Below, one piece after another: positions 1 to 6,803 of a DNA stretch of 8,228 bases (positions are counted from its first letter, which is position 1; the number at the start of each line of letters is the position of its first letter). Position numbers and translations under genes: made by a program. The notes beneath the pieces were generated by a model. That model was not told the origin of the DNA, searched no databases, and saw only the letters and a program-made list of their open reading frames with translations. The stretch is from JABFSC01 sp031389045 (lineage in GTDB: Bacteria > Desulfobacterota > Binatia > Bin18): contig JANMSE010000266.1 of NCBI GenBank assembly GCA_031389045.1, positions 1 to 8,228 of the forward strand. The letters run 5' to 3'.

Positions 1-401
1 TTCGGCAACGTCACTTCCGGTGTGACATCCTCGAACTCGACTTCAACCGGGAGCCCCAGTTTCAGATCGTCGTTCGCGACGTTCGTGAGCCAGCTTACCA
101 ACCGCACGCCTTCGTCCATTTCGATAACCACCGGACTATAGGGAATGTCGTCGGCGAATGGGGGGAGCATCGGTTGCATCGCCGTGGTCCATGAGAAGAC
201 CTTGCCTTTGCCCGCGGACTTGGCCCATTCCCAATTGAAGGAGCCGCATTTCGCGCAGAGGTCGCGCGGGACGTGTCGCCAAGCGTGACAGTCCGTGCAG
301 CGCTGAAAGCGGAGTTCGTGGTTTTTGCAATGGCCGTAAAACTGGACCGCCATTGGGTCCCGCAGCCTCGGGAGTGATCGTTTGTATGTTCGTTCCGCCA
401 T
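1..401 (-). CDS. DUF35 zinc-ribbon/OB-fold acyl-CoA-associated protein (3' end outside window)
   Basis: The frame opens with ATG at 401 and stays open to the left edge, giving 133 residues of an incomplete protein. The N-terminal part holds a rubredoxin-like zinc ribbon with four cysteines at residues 35, 38, 49 and 52 (CTDC and CAKC). An OB-fold-like stretch follows (KGKVFSWTT, then PYSPVVIEMDEGVRLVSWL). This order is the signature of DUF35 proteins, which are usually 130-150 residues long, so little is probably missing. DUF35 proteins bind acyl-CoA and form complexes with thiolase-fold partners, as ChsH2 does with the aldolase Ltp2. Here such a partner lies 7 bases upstream on the same strand, so co-translation and a physical complex are likely. 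A GGAGGT site at 411-416 supports the start. The substrate cannot be read from the sequence. Confidence 0.85.
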   Translation of the reverse strand, partial: MAERTYKRSLPRLRDPMAVQFYGHCKNHELRFQRCTDCHAWRHVPRDLCAKCGSFNWEWAKSAGKGKVFSWTTAMQPMLPPFADDIPYSPVVIEMDEGVRLVSWLTNVANDDLKLGLPVEVEFEDVTPEVTLP

Positions 402-408
402 GTTCGTA

Positions 409-1578
409 TTACCTCCGCAAAATCATCAGACTGCCGTCGCCAAAATCACCCCAGCCGGTGACAAGCCCCACTTCCGCCTCCTTCACTTGCCGTCCGTTAC
501 ACGCATGGCGCAATTGCCGGGTCGCTTCGACGACATGGTTCATGCCCCACACATGCGCTTCGGAATGGAGCCCCCCATGCGTGTTGATCGGCAACTCACC
601 GCCCAGTTCTAACCGCCCACCGTTGACGAAGTCGGCGACTTCGCCTCGTTTGCAAAAGCCCAGCGCTTCGAGCTGCAACAGCACGACGTAGGTGAAGCAA
701 TCGTAAATTTCGATGAAGTCGATGTCCTTGTGCGTGACCTCCGCCATCTGAAACGCTTTGGGCGCGGCGAAACTCAAGCCAATGACGAATGGGTCTGGGC
801 GCGCGGGAATGTCATCCGCGGGATAGGGATGACCCTCGGCGATTCCCGAAATATAGACGGGCTTGTGTTTCATGTCCTTGGCGCGTTCCGGCGAGGAGAC
901 GACCACCGCCGCGGCGCCGTCCGTCTCCAGACAGCAGTCGAACAGACGGAACGGTTTCGAGATCCAGCGGGCGTTCATGTAGTCGTCCATCGTCAACGGG
1001 CGACCACGCATGAACGCCTTGTCATTCAATTGGGCATGTTTACGCGAGGCGACGGCGATGGCGCCCATCGCTTCATCGGGCACGTTGTATAACTGCTTGT
1101 GTCGCATGGCGAGCCAGGCATACCATTGCACGGGGACCGTCGCTCCGAAGGGCAGATAATACTCCCCAATGGTGTTGGCCAGCGCGCCCGGCGCGCCACC
1201 GTTGCCGCTGCCACTTGAGGTGCTGACGCGCATGGATGAGTACCCATTCCATCCCAGCGGCACGAGCACGTTTTTCGCCACGCCGCAGGCAACAGCCATC
1301 GCCGCGCTTTGTAGCGAGGTGACCGGACTGGCCCCACCCATGTGGACCGTGACGGAGTACCGTAAGTCTTCCACGCCAAGATTAGCGGCGAAGTGTTCCG
1401 CCGTGGATTGGAGTGGTGGGGGAATAATGCCATCAATGTCGTGCGGTGTGAGACCCGCGTCGGTGATGGCTTTCATTGACGCTTCAAGCATCAATGCGAA
1501 ATCGGTTTTTCCCGAACCGCGGGTGTAGGTCGTTTCTCCTATGCCCACGATGCAGGATTGGTCTTTCAACGAATACAT
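409..1578 (-). CDS. Thiolase-superfamily protein without nucleophilic cysteine (SCP2-thiolase/Ltp-like), 389 aa
   Basis: The protein has the thiolase layout: an N-terminal VGIGETTYTRG segment (residues 11-21), the AITDAGLTPHDIDGI region, and a C-terminal half with YDCFT (292-296) and NTHGG (332-336). Length 389 fits SCP2-thiolase/lipid-transfer-type members. At the place of the nucleophilic cysteine the sequence reads MGGAS (80-84), so a normal thiolytic acyl-enzyme is not expected. Thiolase-fold proteins paired with DUF35 include Ltp2, a retro-aldolase that cuts CoA-activated steroid side chains. By my alignment Tyr292 matches the Ltp2 catalytic Tyr294, while His342 sits at the Tyr344 position. 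The likely role is C-C bond cleavage or acyl transfer on an unknown acyl-CoA, together with the DUF35 protein. The start at 1578 has a strong AAGGAGGG site five bases upstream (1584-1591). Annotation pipelines would probably call it acetyl-CoA acetyltransferase; that activity is doubtful. Confidence 0.85.
   Translation of the reverse strand: MYSLKDQSCIVGIGETTYTRGSGKTDFALMLEASMKAITDAGLTPHDIDGIIPPPLQSTAEHFAANLGVEDLRYSVTVHMGGASPVTSLQSAAMAVACGVAKNVLVPLGWNGYSSMRVSTSSGSGNGGAPGALANTIGEYYLPFGATVPVQWYAWLAMRHKQLYNVPDEAMGAIAVASRKHAQLNDKAFMRGRPLTMDDYMNARWISKPFRLFDCCLETDGAAAVVVSSPERAKDMKHKPVYISGIAEGHPYPADDIPARPDPFVIGLSFAAPKAFQMAEVTHKDIDFIEIYDCFTYVVLLQLEALGFCKRGEVADFVNGGRLELGGELPINTHGGLHSEAHVWGMNHVVEATRQLRHACNGRQVKEAEVGLVTGWGDFGDGSLMILRR
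411..416 (-). promoter_or_regulatory. Ribosome binding site of the DUF35 gene
   Basis: The minus strand reads GGAGGT, 9 bases before the ATG at 401. Its first bases lie in the last sense codons of the thiolase-fold gene and its last base is shared with that gene's TAA stop (409-411), which points to translational coupling of the two genes. Confidence 0.7.
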
Positions 1579-1718
1579 AGCAACCCTCCTTCTGCTCAGG
1601 CCAGTTGACCGCGCGGATGGTACACCGGACGGAGGCTGATTGTAAAGAAGAACGTTGCTTCCTTTGACTCTCTCGCTTCAGGTTGTTAGGTTCTCCGTGC
1701 GAAAGATAAGGAATGCGC
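1579..1718. promoter_or_regulatory. Divergent intergenic region with weak promoter candidates
   Basis: This 140-base spacer separates the minus-strand thiolase/DUF35 operon from the plus-strand metF operon and must carry both promoters unless one is read through. Leftward, TACAAT (plus positions 1639-1644) is a good -10 match, but no convincing -35 lies 16-18 bases away. Rightward, TTGACT (1664-1669) is a good -35, with only TAGGTT (1687-1692) at 17-base spacing. No clear operator palindrome or riboswitch is visible. Confidence 0.35.
1708..1712 (+). promoter_or_regulatory. metF: Ribosome binding site that decides the metF start
   Basis: AAGGA directly abuts the ATG at 1713, leaving no spacer, but sits six bases before the in-frame ATG at 1719. 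The second ATG is therefore the better start. Confidence 0.55.
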
Positions 1719-2624
1719 ATGAAAATTCGAGATATGTTTCAGACCCAAGCCCAGACGATCTCTTTTGAGTTTTTTCCACCGAAAACGTCCGAGGATGTGG
1801 AGGCGCTTTTCGACCGTATGCGTGAGTTGCGCGCGCTCAGTCCAAGTTTCATCTCGGTGACCTACGGAGCGGGCGGGTCCACGCGACGCAATACCATTGA
1901 CCTCGTGTGTCGCATGCAGGATGAGTTGGGCATCGTCGCGATGGCGCATCTGACCTGCGTGGGTCACAGTCAAACGGAATTGCGTGAAGTGTTACGGGAG
2001 TTGCAAGATCGGGGAGTGGAGAATCTTATGTGCCTGCGTGGGGACCCGCCGCAGGGGCAAACGACCTTTGTGCCCACGCCGGATGGGTTCTCGCATGCCG
2101 CGCAACTGGTGACGTTGGCACGTTCCCTGGACGATTTCTCCATCGGTGTGGCGGGCTATCCCGAACTGCATCCTGAGTGCGTGGACAAGGTGCTTGATCT
2201 GCGACACTTGAAAGAGAAAGTCGATCGCGGGGCGGATTTTGTCACGACCCAATTGTTTTTTGATAACCGTGACTATTTTGATTTCTGTCGTCGCGCGCGT
2301 GACATCGGCATCAAGACCCGGATCATTCCTGGCATCTGGCCGATCAGCAACTACAAACAGATTGTGCGCGTGGCGAAGATGTGTGGCGCGACGATTCCCG
2401 AGGCGCTCCGGCGAAAACTTGAACCGGTTGCTGACGATGCGCAGGCGGTGTTTGAGGTGGGGGTGGAGTGGTCCTGGCGGCAGTGCGAGGAACTGCTGGC
2501 GGGTGGCGCGCCGGGCATTCACTTTTACACCTTGAATCGTTCGCTTGCGACCCAACGGATTTTTGAGCGGTTGCGCGACAGCAGCGTGCGATCGCTGTTA
2601 GCCGGCAAGCCCAATGCGCGATAG
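1719..2624 (+). CDS. metF: 5,10-methylenetetrahydrofolate reductase (MetF), 301 aa
   Basis: This enzyme reduces 5,10-methylene-THF to 5-methyl-THF with FAD, supplying methyl groups for methionine; in some aromatic degraders it also runs in the direction that disposes of methyl-THF. Family motifs are present in order: ISFEFFPPKT with the catalytic Glu17, SVTYGAGGS, AHLTC, LRGDPP with Asp109 that contacts the flavin, GYPELHPE, TTQLFFD, IPGIWPISN and the C-terminal HFYTLNRS. The length equals that of single-domain bacterial MetF proteins, with no regulatory extension. An in-frame ATG lies two codons upstream at 1713, but its spacing from AAGGA is zero, so 1719 is preferred. It is the first gene of a close-packed plus-strand unit that also contains a MetE-like methyltransferase, which fits a one-carbon role. 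Confidence 0.95.
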   Translation: MKIRDMFQTQAQTISFEFFPPKTSEDVEALFDRMRELRALSPSFISVTYGAGGSTRRNTIDLVCRMQDELGIVAMAHLTCVGHSQTELREVLRELQDRGVENLMCLRGDPPQGQTTFVPTPDGFSHAAQLVTLARSLDDFSIGVAGYPELHPECVDKVLDLRHLKEKVDRGADFVTTQLFFDNRDYFDFCRRARDIGIKTRIIPGIWPISNYKQIVRVAKMCGATIPEALRRKLEPVADDAQAVFEVGVEWSWRQCEELLAGGAPGIHFYTLNRSLATQRIFERLRDSSVRSLLAGKPNAR

Positions 2625-2661
2625 ACAGGAAAGTCAGCCTCCTGCTACGAGTGCTCATCCC

Positions 2662-2670
2662 AGGTGAGGG
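2662..2670 (+). promoter_or_regulatory. Ribosome binding site that decides the Uma2 start
   Basis: AGGTGAGGG lies four to seven bases before ATG at 2675. An upstream in-frame GTG at 2651 has no comparable site, so the ATG is chosen. Confidence 0.5.
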
Positions 2671-2674
2671 ACCT

Positions 2675-3439
2675 ATGACACAATTAACGGAATTCTTCCC
2701 TGATATTGAAAGCCTGATTACCGAGGACGAGGTTCCCGTGGATAACCTTCCTTCCGAAAAACAACAACGCCTGCTCATCGAACCCCTCTATAGTTCGTGG
2801 GCAGGTCTTGGAGAGGAGCGTCCGTTTTTGGCGGCGGCGAATGTCGGCATTTTCGCGATGCTGCGCAATCCCGCTATCGTTCCGGATATGTTTCTCAGTC
2901 TGGACGTGGAAGTAGCGGCAGACTGGTGGCAAAAAGCTCATCGCTCTTATTTCCTCTGGGAGTTTGGCAAGCCCCCCGACTTGGTGCTTGAGGTCGTGTC
3001 GAATCGCGAAGGCGGCGAGGATAGTGAGAAGAAACGCAAATATGCCTGGATGCGCGTGAATTATTACGTGATTTATGATCCGCTCCGACAGGTAATGCCG
3101 GAGGTCCTGACCGTCTACCATCTCCACGATTCGGCCTACCAACGCGAGAGCGCGACACAGTTTCCCTCGCTCCATTTAGGTCTGACACTGTGGGAGGGCA
3201 CTTTTGAGGGCAAGCACGATACCTGGCTGCGATGGACTGACGGTGAAGGAGTGCTGATCCCAACGGGCAAGGAACGGGCCGAGCAGGAACATCACCGGGC
3301 CGAACAAGAGCGGCAGCGGGCCGAGCAAGAACGGCAGCGGGCCGAACAAGAGTGGCAACGCGCCGAGCAAGAGCGACAGCGAGCTGACCGCTTGACGGCT
3401 TTGCTACGTAAAGCAGGCGTGGACCCTGAACAGGGGTGA
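2675..3439 (+). CDS. Uma2/DUF820 family putative restriction-endonuclease-fold protein with coiled-coil tail, 254 aa
   Basis: Residues about 20-190 match the Uma2 (DUF820) pattern, a PD-(D/E)XK nuclease fold: VPDMFLS with Asp71, then PDLVLEVVS with Glu106, then KKRKYAWMRVNYYVIYDP with lysines 119-122. The usual catalytic acids and a lysine are therefore kept. Residues 201-240 are five exact-register heptads of the type RAEQERQ, which should form a charged coiled coil, and the end reads LTALLRKAGVDPEQG. Uma2 genes with such tails are numerous in cyanobacteria, Chloroflexi and some uncultured lineages; their biological role is not established. The gene sits 50 bases after metF and 55 before the dioxygenase on the same strand, so it appears to be inserted into a metabolic operon. 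No toxin-antitoxin partner is visible next to it. Confidence 0.85.
   Translation: MTQLTEFFPDIESLITEDEVPVDNLPSEKQQRLLIEPLYSSWAGLGEERPFLAAANVGIFAMLRNPAIVPDMFLSLDVEVAADWWQKAHRSYFLWEFGKPPDLVLEVVSNREGGEDSEKKRKYAWMRVNYYVIYDPLRQVMPEVLTVYHLHDSAYQRESATQFPSLHLGLTLWEGTFEGKHDTWLRWTDGEGVLIPTGKERAEQEHHRAEQERQRAEQERQRAEQEWQRAEQERQRADRLTALLRKAGVDPEQG
3275..3379 (+). repeat. Five in-frame 21-bp tandem units coding RAEQERQ-type heptads
   Basis: Units start at 3275, 3296, 3317, 3338 and 3359, with a decayed sixth from 3380. They encode RAEQEHH, RAEQERQ, RAEQERQ, RAEQEWQ and RAEQERQ. Synonymous and non-synonymous differences between units show they are not perfectly fresh copies. The array is a coiled-coil segment of the Uma2 protein and could change length by replication slippage without breaking the frame. 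Confidence 0.9.
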
Positions 3440-3457
3440 AGAGAGCGGGGTCTCTTC
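3438..3457 (+). other. 7-bp perfect hairpin between the Uma2 and dioxygenase genes
   Basis: GAAGAGA (3438-3444) and TCTCTTC (3451-3457) pair around a GCGGGG loop, starting within the Uma2 stop codon. No T-run follows, so it is not a classical terminator. It may be a transcript-stability or processing element, or chance. Confidence 0.4.
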
Positions 3458-3484
3458 GGCATCAGCCCGTCAGAGATACTTTCC

Positions 3485-3489
3485 GGAGG
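3485..3489 (+). promoter_or_regulatory. Ribosome binding site that decides the dioxygenase start
   Basis: GGAGG lies five bases before ATG at 3495. The in-frame GTG at 3489 overlaps this site and cannot be the start. Confidence 0.75.
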
Positions 3490-3494
3490 TGAAT

Positions 3495-4553
3495 ATGAAC
3501 GAAGAATCACAACGCGCGGAGACGCAACGAAACGCCGTTGACGACTATCTGTCCGGGCTCGGCCAATACCACGTTGGCCCCTTATGGAAGTTCCTTCGTC
3601 AAGCGCTCACGCCGGAACCGAAAAGTCAGGCTCGTCCATATCTCTGGCGGTGGAAAGAGTTGCGACCTCAATTGCTCCGGGCCGGTGAGCTGGTCTCCGC
3701 CGCTGAAGCCGAGCGTCGCGTGCTCATGCTGCTCAATCCGGGAATCGAGGGTCGCATCGCCACGACGCATACTCTGTATGGTGGGCTGCAACTGATTCTC
3801 CCAGGCGAGGTCGCCGCCACGCACCGCCATACGCCCAATGCCCTGCGGTTCATCATGGAAGGCGAGGGCGCGTACACCGTCGTCGATGGAGAGAAGATGA
3901 CCATGTCGTTTGGTGACTTCGTGTTGACGCCAAACTGGACTTGGCATGACCACGGGAGCGAGTCCAGCACGCCAGTGGTCTGGCTCGACGGACTCGATAT
4001 TCCGCTGGCGACCATGCTGGAAGGCATCTTCTTCGAGCCATTCGCGCAAGAAGCCCAGTCACTGACCAAGCCACTGAACAACTCGGTCGCCGAGTATGGC
4101 AAAAGTGGGTTACTGCCCACCTGGCAACGGTCCACCGCGTCTCACTCGCCGTTACTCAAGTACGCATGGACCGAGGCCCGCGAGGCCATTATGAGTCTGA
4201 GTCCGGCGGCGGAAAGTCCGAGTGACGGGGCCATGTTGGAGTATGTGAATCCCGTGACCGGCGGGCCGTCCCTGCCGACGATGGCCAGTTTTCTGCAACG
4301 CCTCAAACCCGGACAAAAAACCGAGACGCATCGCCATAGTGTCAGTGCGATCTATCTTGCGGTGGAAGGACACGGACGCACGATGATCGACGGCAAAGCC
4401 TACGAGTGGGCGCCGGGCGATGTGTTTTGTCTCCCAACTTGGCAGTGGCACGCGCATGAGAATCTCTCGGCGAGCACCGATGCCATCCTCTTCTCATTTA
4501 CTGATGCCCCAGTGATGAAGGCGTTCAATTTGTATCGCGAACAAGCGATGTAG
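3495..4553 (+). CDS. Gentisate/salicylate 1,2-dioxygenase-type bicupin ring-cleavage enzyme, 352 aa
   Basis: The protein is a two-cupin dioxygenase of the gentisate 1,2-dioxygenase family, Fe(II) enzymes that open the ring of gentisate or related hydroxybenzoates (salicylate, 1-hydroxy-2-naphthoate) between the carboxyl- and hydroxyl-bearing carbons using O2. The N-terminal cupin shows THTLYGGLQLILPGE, then ATHRHTPNALRFIMEG with iron ligands His110 and His112, and WTWHDHG with His151. The C-terminal cupin keeps HRH (279-281) and WQWHAH (319-321), so a second metal site is conceivable. Length is typical for the family. Substrate identity cannot be settled from sequence. No maleylpyruvate isomerase or fumarylpyruvate hydrolase gene lies nearby, so the rest of a gentisate pathway is not encoded here. 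It is followed 11 bases later by a MetE-like methyltransferase gene. Confidence 0.9.
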   Translation: MNEESQRAETQRNAVDDYLSGLGQYHVGPLWKFLRQALTPEPKSQARPYLWRWKELRPQLLRAGELVSAAEAERRVLMLLNPGIEGRIATTHTLYGGLQLILPGEVAATHRHTPNALRFIMEGEGAYTVVDGEKMTMSFGDFVLTPNWTWHDHGSESSTPVVWLDGLDIPLATMLEGIFFEPFAQEAQSLTKPLNNSVAEYGKSGLLPTWQRSTASHSPLLKYAWTEAREAIMSLSPAAESPSDGAMLEYVNPVTGGPSLPTMASFLQRLKPGQKTETHRHSVSAIYLAVEGHGRTMIDGKAYEWAPGDVFCLPTWQWHAHENLSASTDAILFSFTDAPVMKAFNLYREQAM

Positions 4554-4564
4554 GAGACCTTGTT

Positions 4565-5641
4565 ATGCTCAAAACCATGATCGTTGGCAGTTTGCCACGG
4601 CCGACTTGGTTGGCGCCGTCCGGGCAAATGTATTTGCACTGGAATATCGAGGAAGCGAAACTGAAGGAAGCGCAAGATGACGCGGTCACCTTGGTGATCG
4701 CCGATCAAGAGGAAGCCGGACTCGACATCCTCACCGATGGTGAACAGCGCCGCCGCCATTACATTTCCGGGTTCACGGATGAACTGGAGGGCATCGACTC
4801 CAGCCGCTTGGTGAAAATCACCACCCGCGGTGGTCGCTATGGTCAAAGTCTCGTGGATGCCGCCCGCGTGGTTGGTCCCGTGCGGCGACGTGGGTCGATC
4901 ATGCGTGACGCCGTGCGATTCCTGAAAACGCATACGAATAAACCGATCAAGGTGACCCTGCCGGGACCGATGACCACGACGGACACCTTAGCGGATGAAT
5001 TCTACGGGAGCCGCGCCAAACTCGCGGCCGCGCTCGCCGGACAATTGAACGAGGAAGCGCTAGAGTTGACCGAGGCGGGAGCGGACATCATTCAGTTCGA
5101 TGAGCCCTGCTTCAATATCTATCTTGATGAGGTCGAAGAGTGGGGGATTCGGATGTTGGAGGAGGCCGCCAAAGGCGTGCGCGCTAAGACCGCCGTGCAT
5201 ATCTGTTATGGCTACGGCGTGCCAATCGTTTTGAACTGGAAAACCAAGAACACCGACTGGAGTCATTATCATCGGACCCTGCCACTGCTGCGCACCAGTG
5301 CTATCAACATGATCTCCATTGAGTGTGCGGCGTCTGGTGTTGATCCCGCTGTCGTCGCCGAAGCCAAGGGCAAGGATGTGATGGTTGGCGTGATCGATGT
5401 GGGCACGGAAGAGGTGGAAACACCAGAGACCGTGGCCGCGCGGATTCGTCGCCTGCTGCCGTATATTGAGCCCGACCATCTGTATCCGTGCACCGACTGT
5501 GGAATGATTCCCCGGTCTCGCGCCGCGGCCCGTGGCAAAATGAAAGCGCTTGCCGATGGCACGTGGTTGGTGCGGTCGGAACTCGTGAAAGAGCGGCAGC
5601 AAGGGCCGCTGATGGGCGTGCGGTCCGGCGAGAAAGAATAA
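4565..5641 (+). CDS. Stand-alone MetE C-terminal-type zinc methyltransferase, MesD-like, 358 aa
   Basis: This is a single (beta/alpha)8 barrel equal to the C-terminal half of cobalamin-independent methionine synthase MetE; the N-terminal folate-binding half is absent (full MetE is about 750 residues). All zinc ligands are present: His212 and Cys214 in HICYG, Glu253 in ISIEC, and Cys312 in CTDCGM. The QFDEP motif (177-181) is the homocysteine-site loop. From memory, GSLPRPTWLA, DGEQRRRH, LPGPMTTTDTL, AVHICYGYG and YPCTDCGM look most like MesD, a folate-independent methionine synthase family that needs oxygen and a partner, MesX (DUF1852). No MesX gene is visible here. The enzyme should methylate homocysteine, or in a related role another thiol; the methyl donor is unknown. 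An AGGAGA site at 4552-4557 overlaps the preceding stop codon, suggesting coupling with the dioxygenase gene. Usual automated names would be metE or methionine synthase. Confidence 0.88.
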   Translation: MLKTMIVGSLPRPTWLAPSGQMYLHWNIEEAKLKEAQDDAVTLVIADQEEAGLDILTDGEQRRRHYISGFTDELEGIDSSRLVKITTRGGRYGQSLVDAARVVGPVRRRGSIMRDAVRFLKTHTNKPIKVTLPGPMTTTDTLADEFYGSRAKLAAALAGQLNEEALELTEAGADIIQFDEPCFNIYLDEVEEWGIRMLEEAAKGVRAKTAVHICYGYGVPIVLNWKTKNTDWSHYHRTLPLLRTSAINMISIECAASGVDPAVVAEAKGKDVMVGVIDVGTEEVETPETVAARIRRLLPYIEPDHLYPCTDCGMIPRSRAAARGKMKALADGTWLVRSELVKERQQGPLMGVRSGEKE

Positions 5642-5643
5642 TA

Positions 5644-6735
5644 ATGGCTACTCCGCATATCGAAACTCCACACGACCGCGGCGCATTCAGTGAGTTCGCC
5701 GAGTTTCACGACCACGTCTATGAATCACGCGAGGTGCGCTGGCATGGCTCGACGCGGCTCGAAATCGCGGTGCTGGCGGGTGAGAGTCCATTTAACCAGG
5801 ATCGCGTCGTGCGTCCGTTCGTGGCGCGCGTGGGTGGAAACATCGTCGCGCGCGTGTTGGCGGTGATGGACAGCCGCTACAACCACCACTGGCATGACCA
5901 ATTAGGACATCTCTGCTGGTTTGAAGCCTTGCCCAACACACGTGAGGAAGTCCAACGGTTATTGGATGACGCGTGCGCATGGCTGAAGGGTCAAGGCGCG
6001 GTCGCCGCGCGGATTGGACATGGCATGCTGGAATTTCCGTTTGTGATTGATGCCTACGAGGCGTTGCCGCCGAATGCCCTCCGGCAGAATCCCGCCTATT
6101 ATCATGCGCTGCTCAAAGAGGCGGGCTGCGAGACTGAGAAGGGATTTGTCGATTACAAAGTCGCGGTGCGACCAGAGCTGATCTCACGGTGGGAAAGGAT
6201 GCTCGACGCCGCGCGTCGCGGTGGGTACGACATCGTGCCGTTACGCGACATTCCTGAAGAGCGCCGCGTGTGTGAGTTCACGGCGACCTTCAACGAGACG
6301 TTCTCAGCCCATTGGGGATGGACTCCATATAGTGAAGCGGAACTGGCCGCGCTGCTGCATGCCATGACACGGGTGGGGATATTGGATACCTCGGTCATTG
6401 CCTATCACGGTGACGAACCGGCGGGGATGCTGTTGGTCGTGCCGGAACATAGCGGCGATGCGCTGCTGAAACCCGGGCATGTCCTACGTGATGAGGAGCG
6501 GCTGAATATCCTGGCGATCGGCGTGCGTGAACCGGCCCGTGGACGAGGGGTGAATCTCGGCATGGCCGCGTATGGGTTTCTCGAACTGGTACGTCGCGGG
6601 GCGATGCATCGCGGGGCGACGCATCTCAGTTACACCCTAGTGCTTGATGACAACTGGCCCTCACGTCGCACGGCGGAAAAACTCGGCGCGTTCGTCCACG
6701 CCAACTATGTGGCGTATCGACGGAACTTCCGTTAG
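5644..6735 (+). CDS. GNAT-like N-acetyltransferase family protein of unknown substrate, 363 aa
   Basis: The C-terminal part carries a GNAT core: ILAIGVREPARGRGVNLGMA (about residues 288-307) matches motif A with its acetyl-CoA pyrophosphate-binding loop, and LDDNWPSRRTAEKLGA resembles motif B. The N-terminal part (FVARVGGNIVARVLAVMDSRYN, GHLCWFEAL, NPAYYHALLKEAG) matches a widespread, functionally uncharacterised GNAT-like family in which a first, degenerate GNAT domain precedes the second. No transmembrane segment or signal peptide is seen. The start at 5644 follows the methyltransferase stop by two bases with only a weak purine-rich AGAAAG site, so it is probably translated by coupling. A longer open frame reaching back to 5488 would overlap the conserved zinc-cysteine end of the previous gene and is unlikely. 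Its role in the unit is unknown; acetylation of an amine or amino-acid product is possible. Confidence 0.75.
   Translation: MATPHIETPHDRGAFSEFAEFHDHVYESREVRWHGSTRLEIAVLAGESPFNQDRVVRPFVARVGGNIVARVLAVMDSRYNHHWHDQLGHLCWFEALPNTREEVQRLLDDACAWLKGQGAVAARIGHGMLEFPFVIDAYEALPPNALRQNPAYYHALLKEAGCETEKGFVDYKVAVRPELISRWERMLDAARRGGYDIVPLRDIPEERRVCEFTATFNETFSAHWGWTPYSEAELAALLHAMTRVGILDTSVIAYHGDEPAGMLLVVPEHSGDALLKPGHVLRDEERLNILAIGVREPARGRGVNLGMAAYGFLELVRRGAMHRGATHLSYTLVLDDNWPSRRTAEKLGAFVHANYVAYRRNFR
6721..6734 (+). repeat. 14-bp direct repeat, copy 1 (end of GNAT gene)
   Basis: CGGAACTTCCGTTA encodes the last residues and first two stop-codon bases of the GNAT gene. Its core CGGAAcTTCCG is itself palindromic around a single base. 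An exact second copy lies 83 bases away at 6804-6817. Confidence 0.6.
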
Positions 6736-6768
6736 GAGCTGCCAAGAAATGACGTTCCGACTATACGG

Positions 6769-6791
6769 CACTGCTGGACAAGCCAGCAGTG
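6769..6791. terminator. Strong 9-bp hairpin between convergent genes, possible bidirectional terminator
   Basis: CACTGCTGG (6769-6777) pairs perfectly with CCAGCAGTG (6783-6791) around a five-base loop. It lies 33 bases after the GNAT stop and 23 bases past the end of the convergent minus-strand gene. Neither strand shows a T-run after the stem, so intrinsic termination is uncertain. GTTCCG (6754-6759) and CGGAAC (6804-6809) can form an outer stem around it. An end structure of a transposon or a guide-RNA scaffold is an alternative. Confidence 0.4.
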
Positions 6792-6803
6792 GCACCCAAT
6801 AAG

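Noticed and set aside
730..1092. Plus-strand open frame opposite the thiolase-fold gene
   Set aside because: Composition is arginine-rich and unlike any family; the minus strand is clearly coding.
1992..2555. Long minus-strand open frame opposite metF
   Set aside because: MetF motifs are unmistakable on the plus strand; the opposite frame shows no recognisable domain and is a GC-rich shadow.
2684..3175. Minus-strand open frame opposite the Uma2 gene
   Set aside because: No ribosome site or family motif; the plus strand carries the conserved Uma2 core.
3275..3400. Regular 21-bp repeats as a possible CRISPR-like array
   Set aside because: Units are contiguous without spacers and encode in-frame heptads within the Uma2 gene.
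5488..5643. Upstream extension of the GNAT-like gene
   Set aside because: It would overlap the conserved CTDCGM end of the methyltransferase gene; ATG at 5644, two bases after that stop, fits better.
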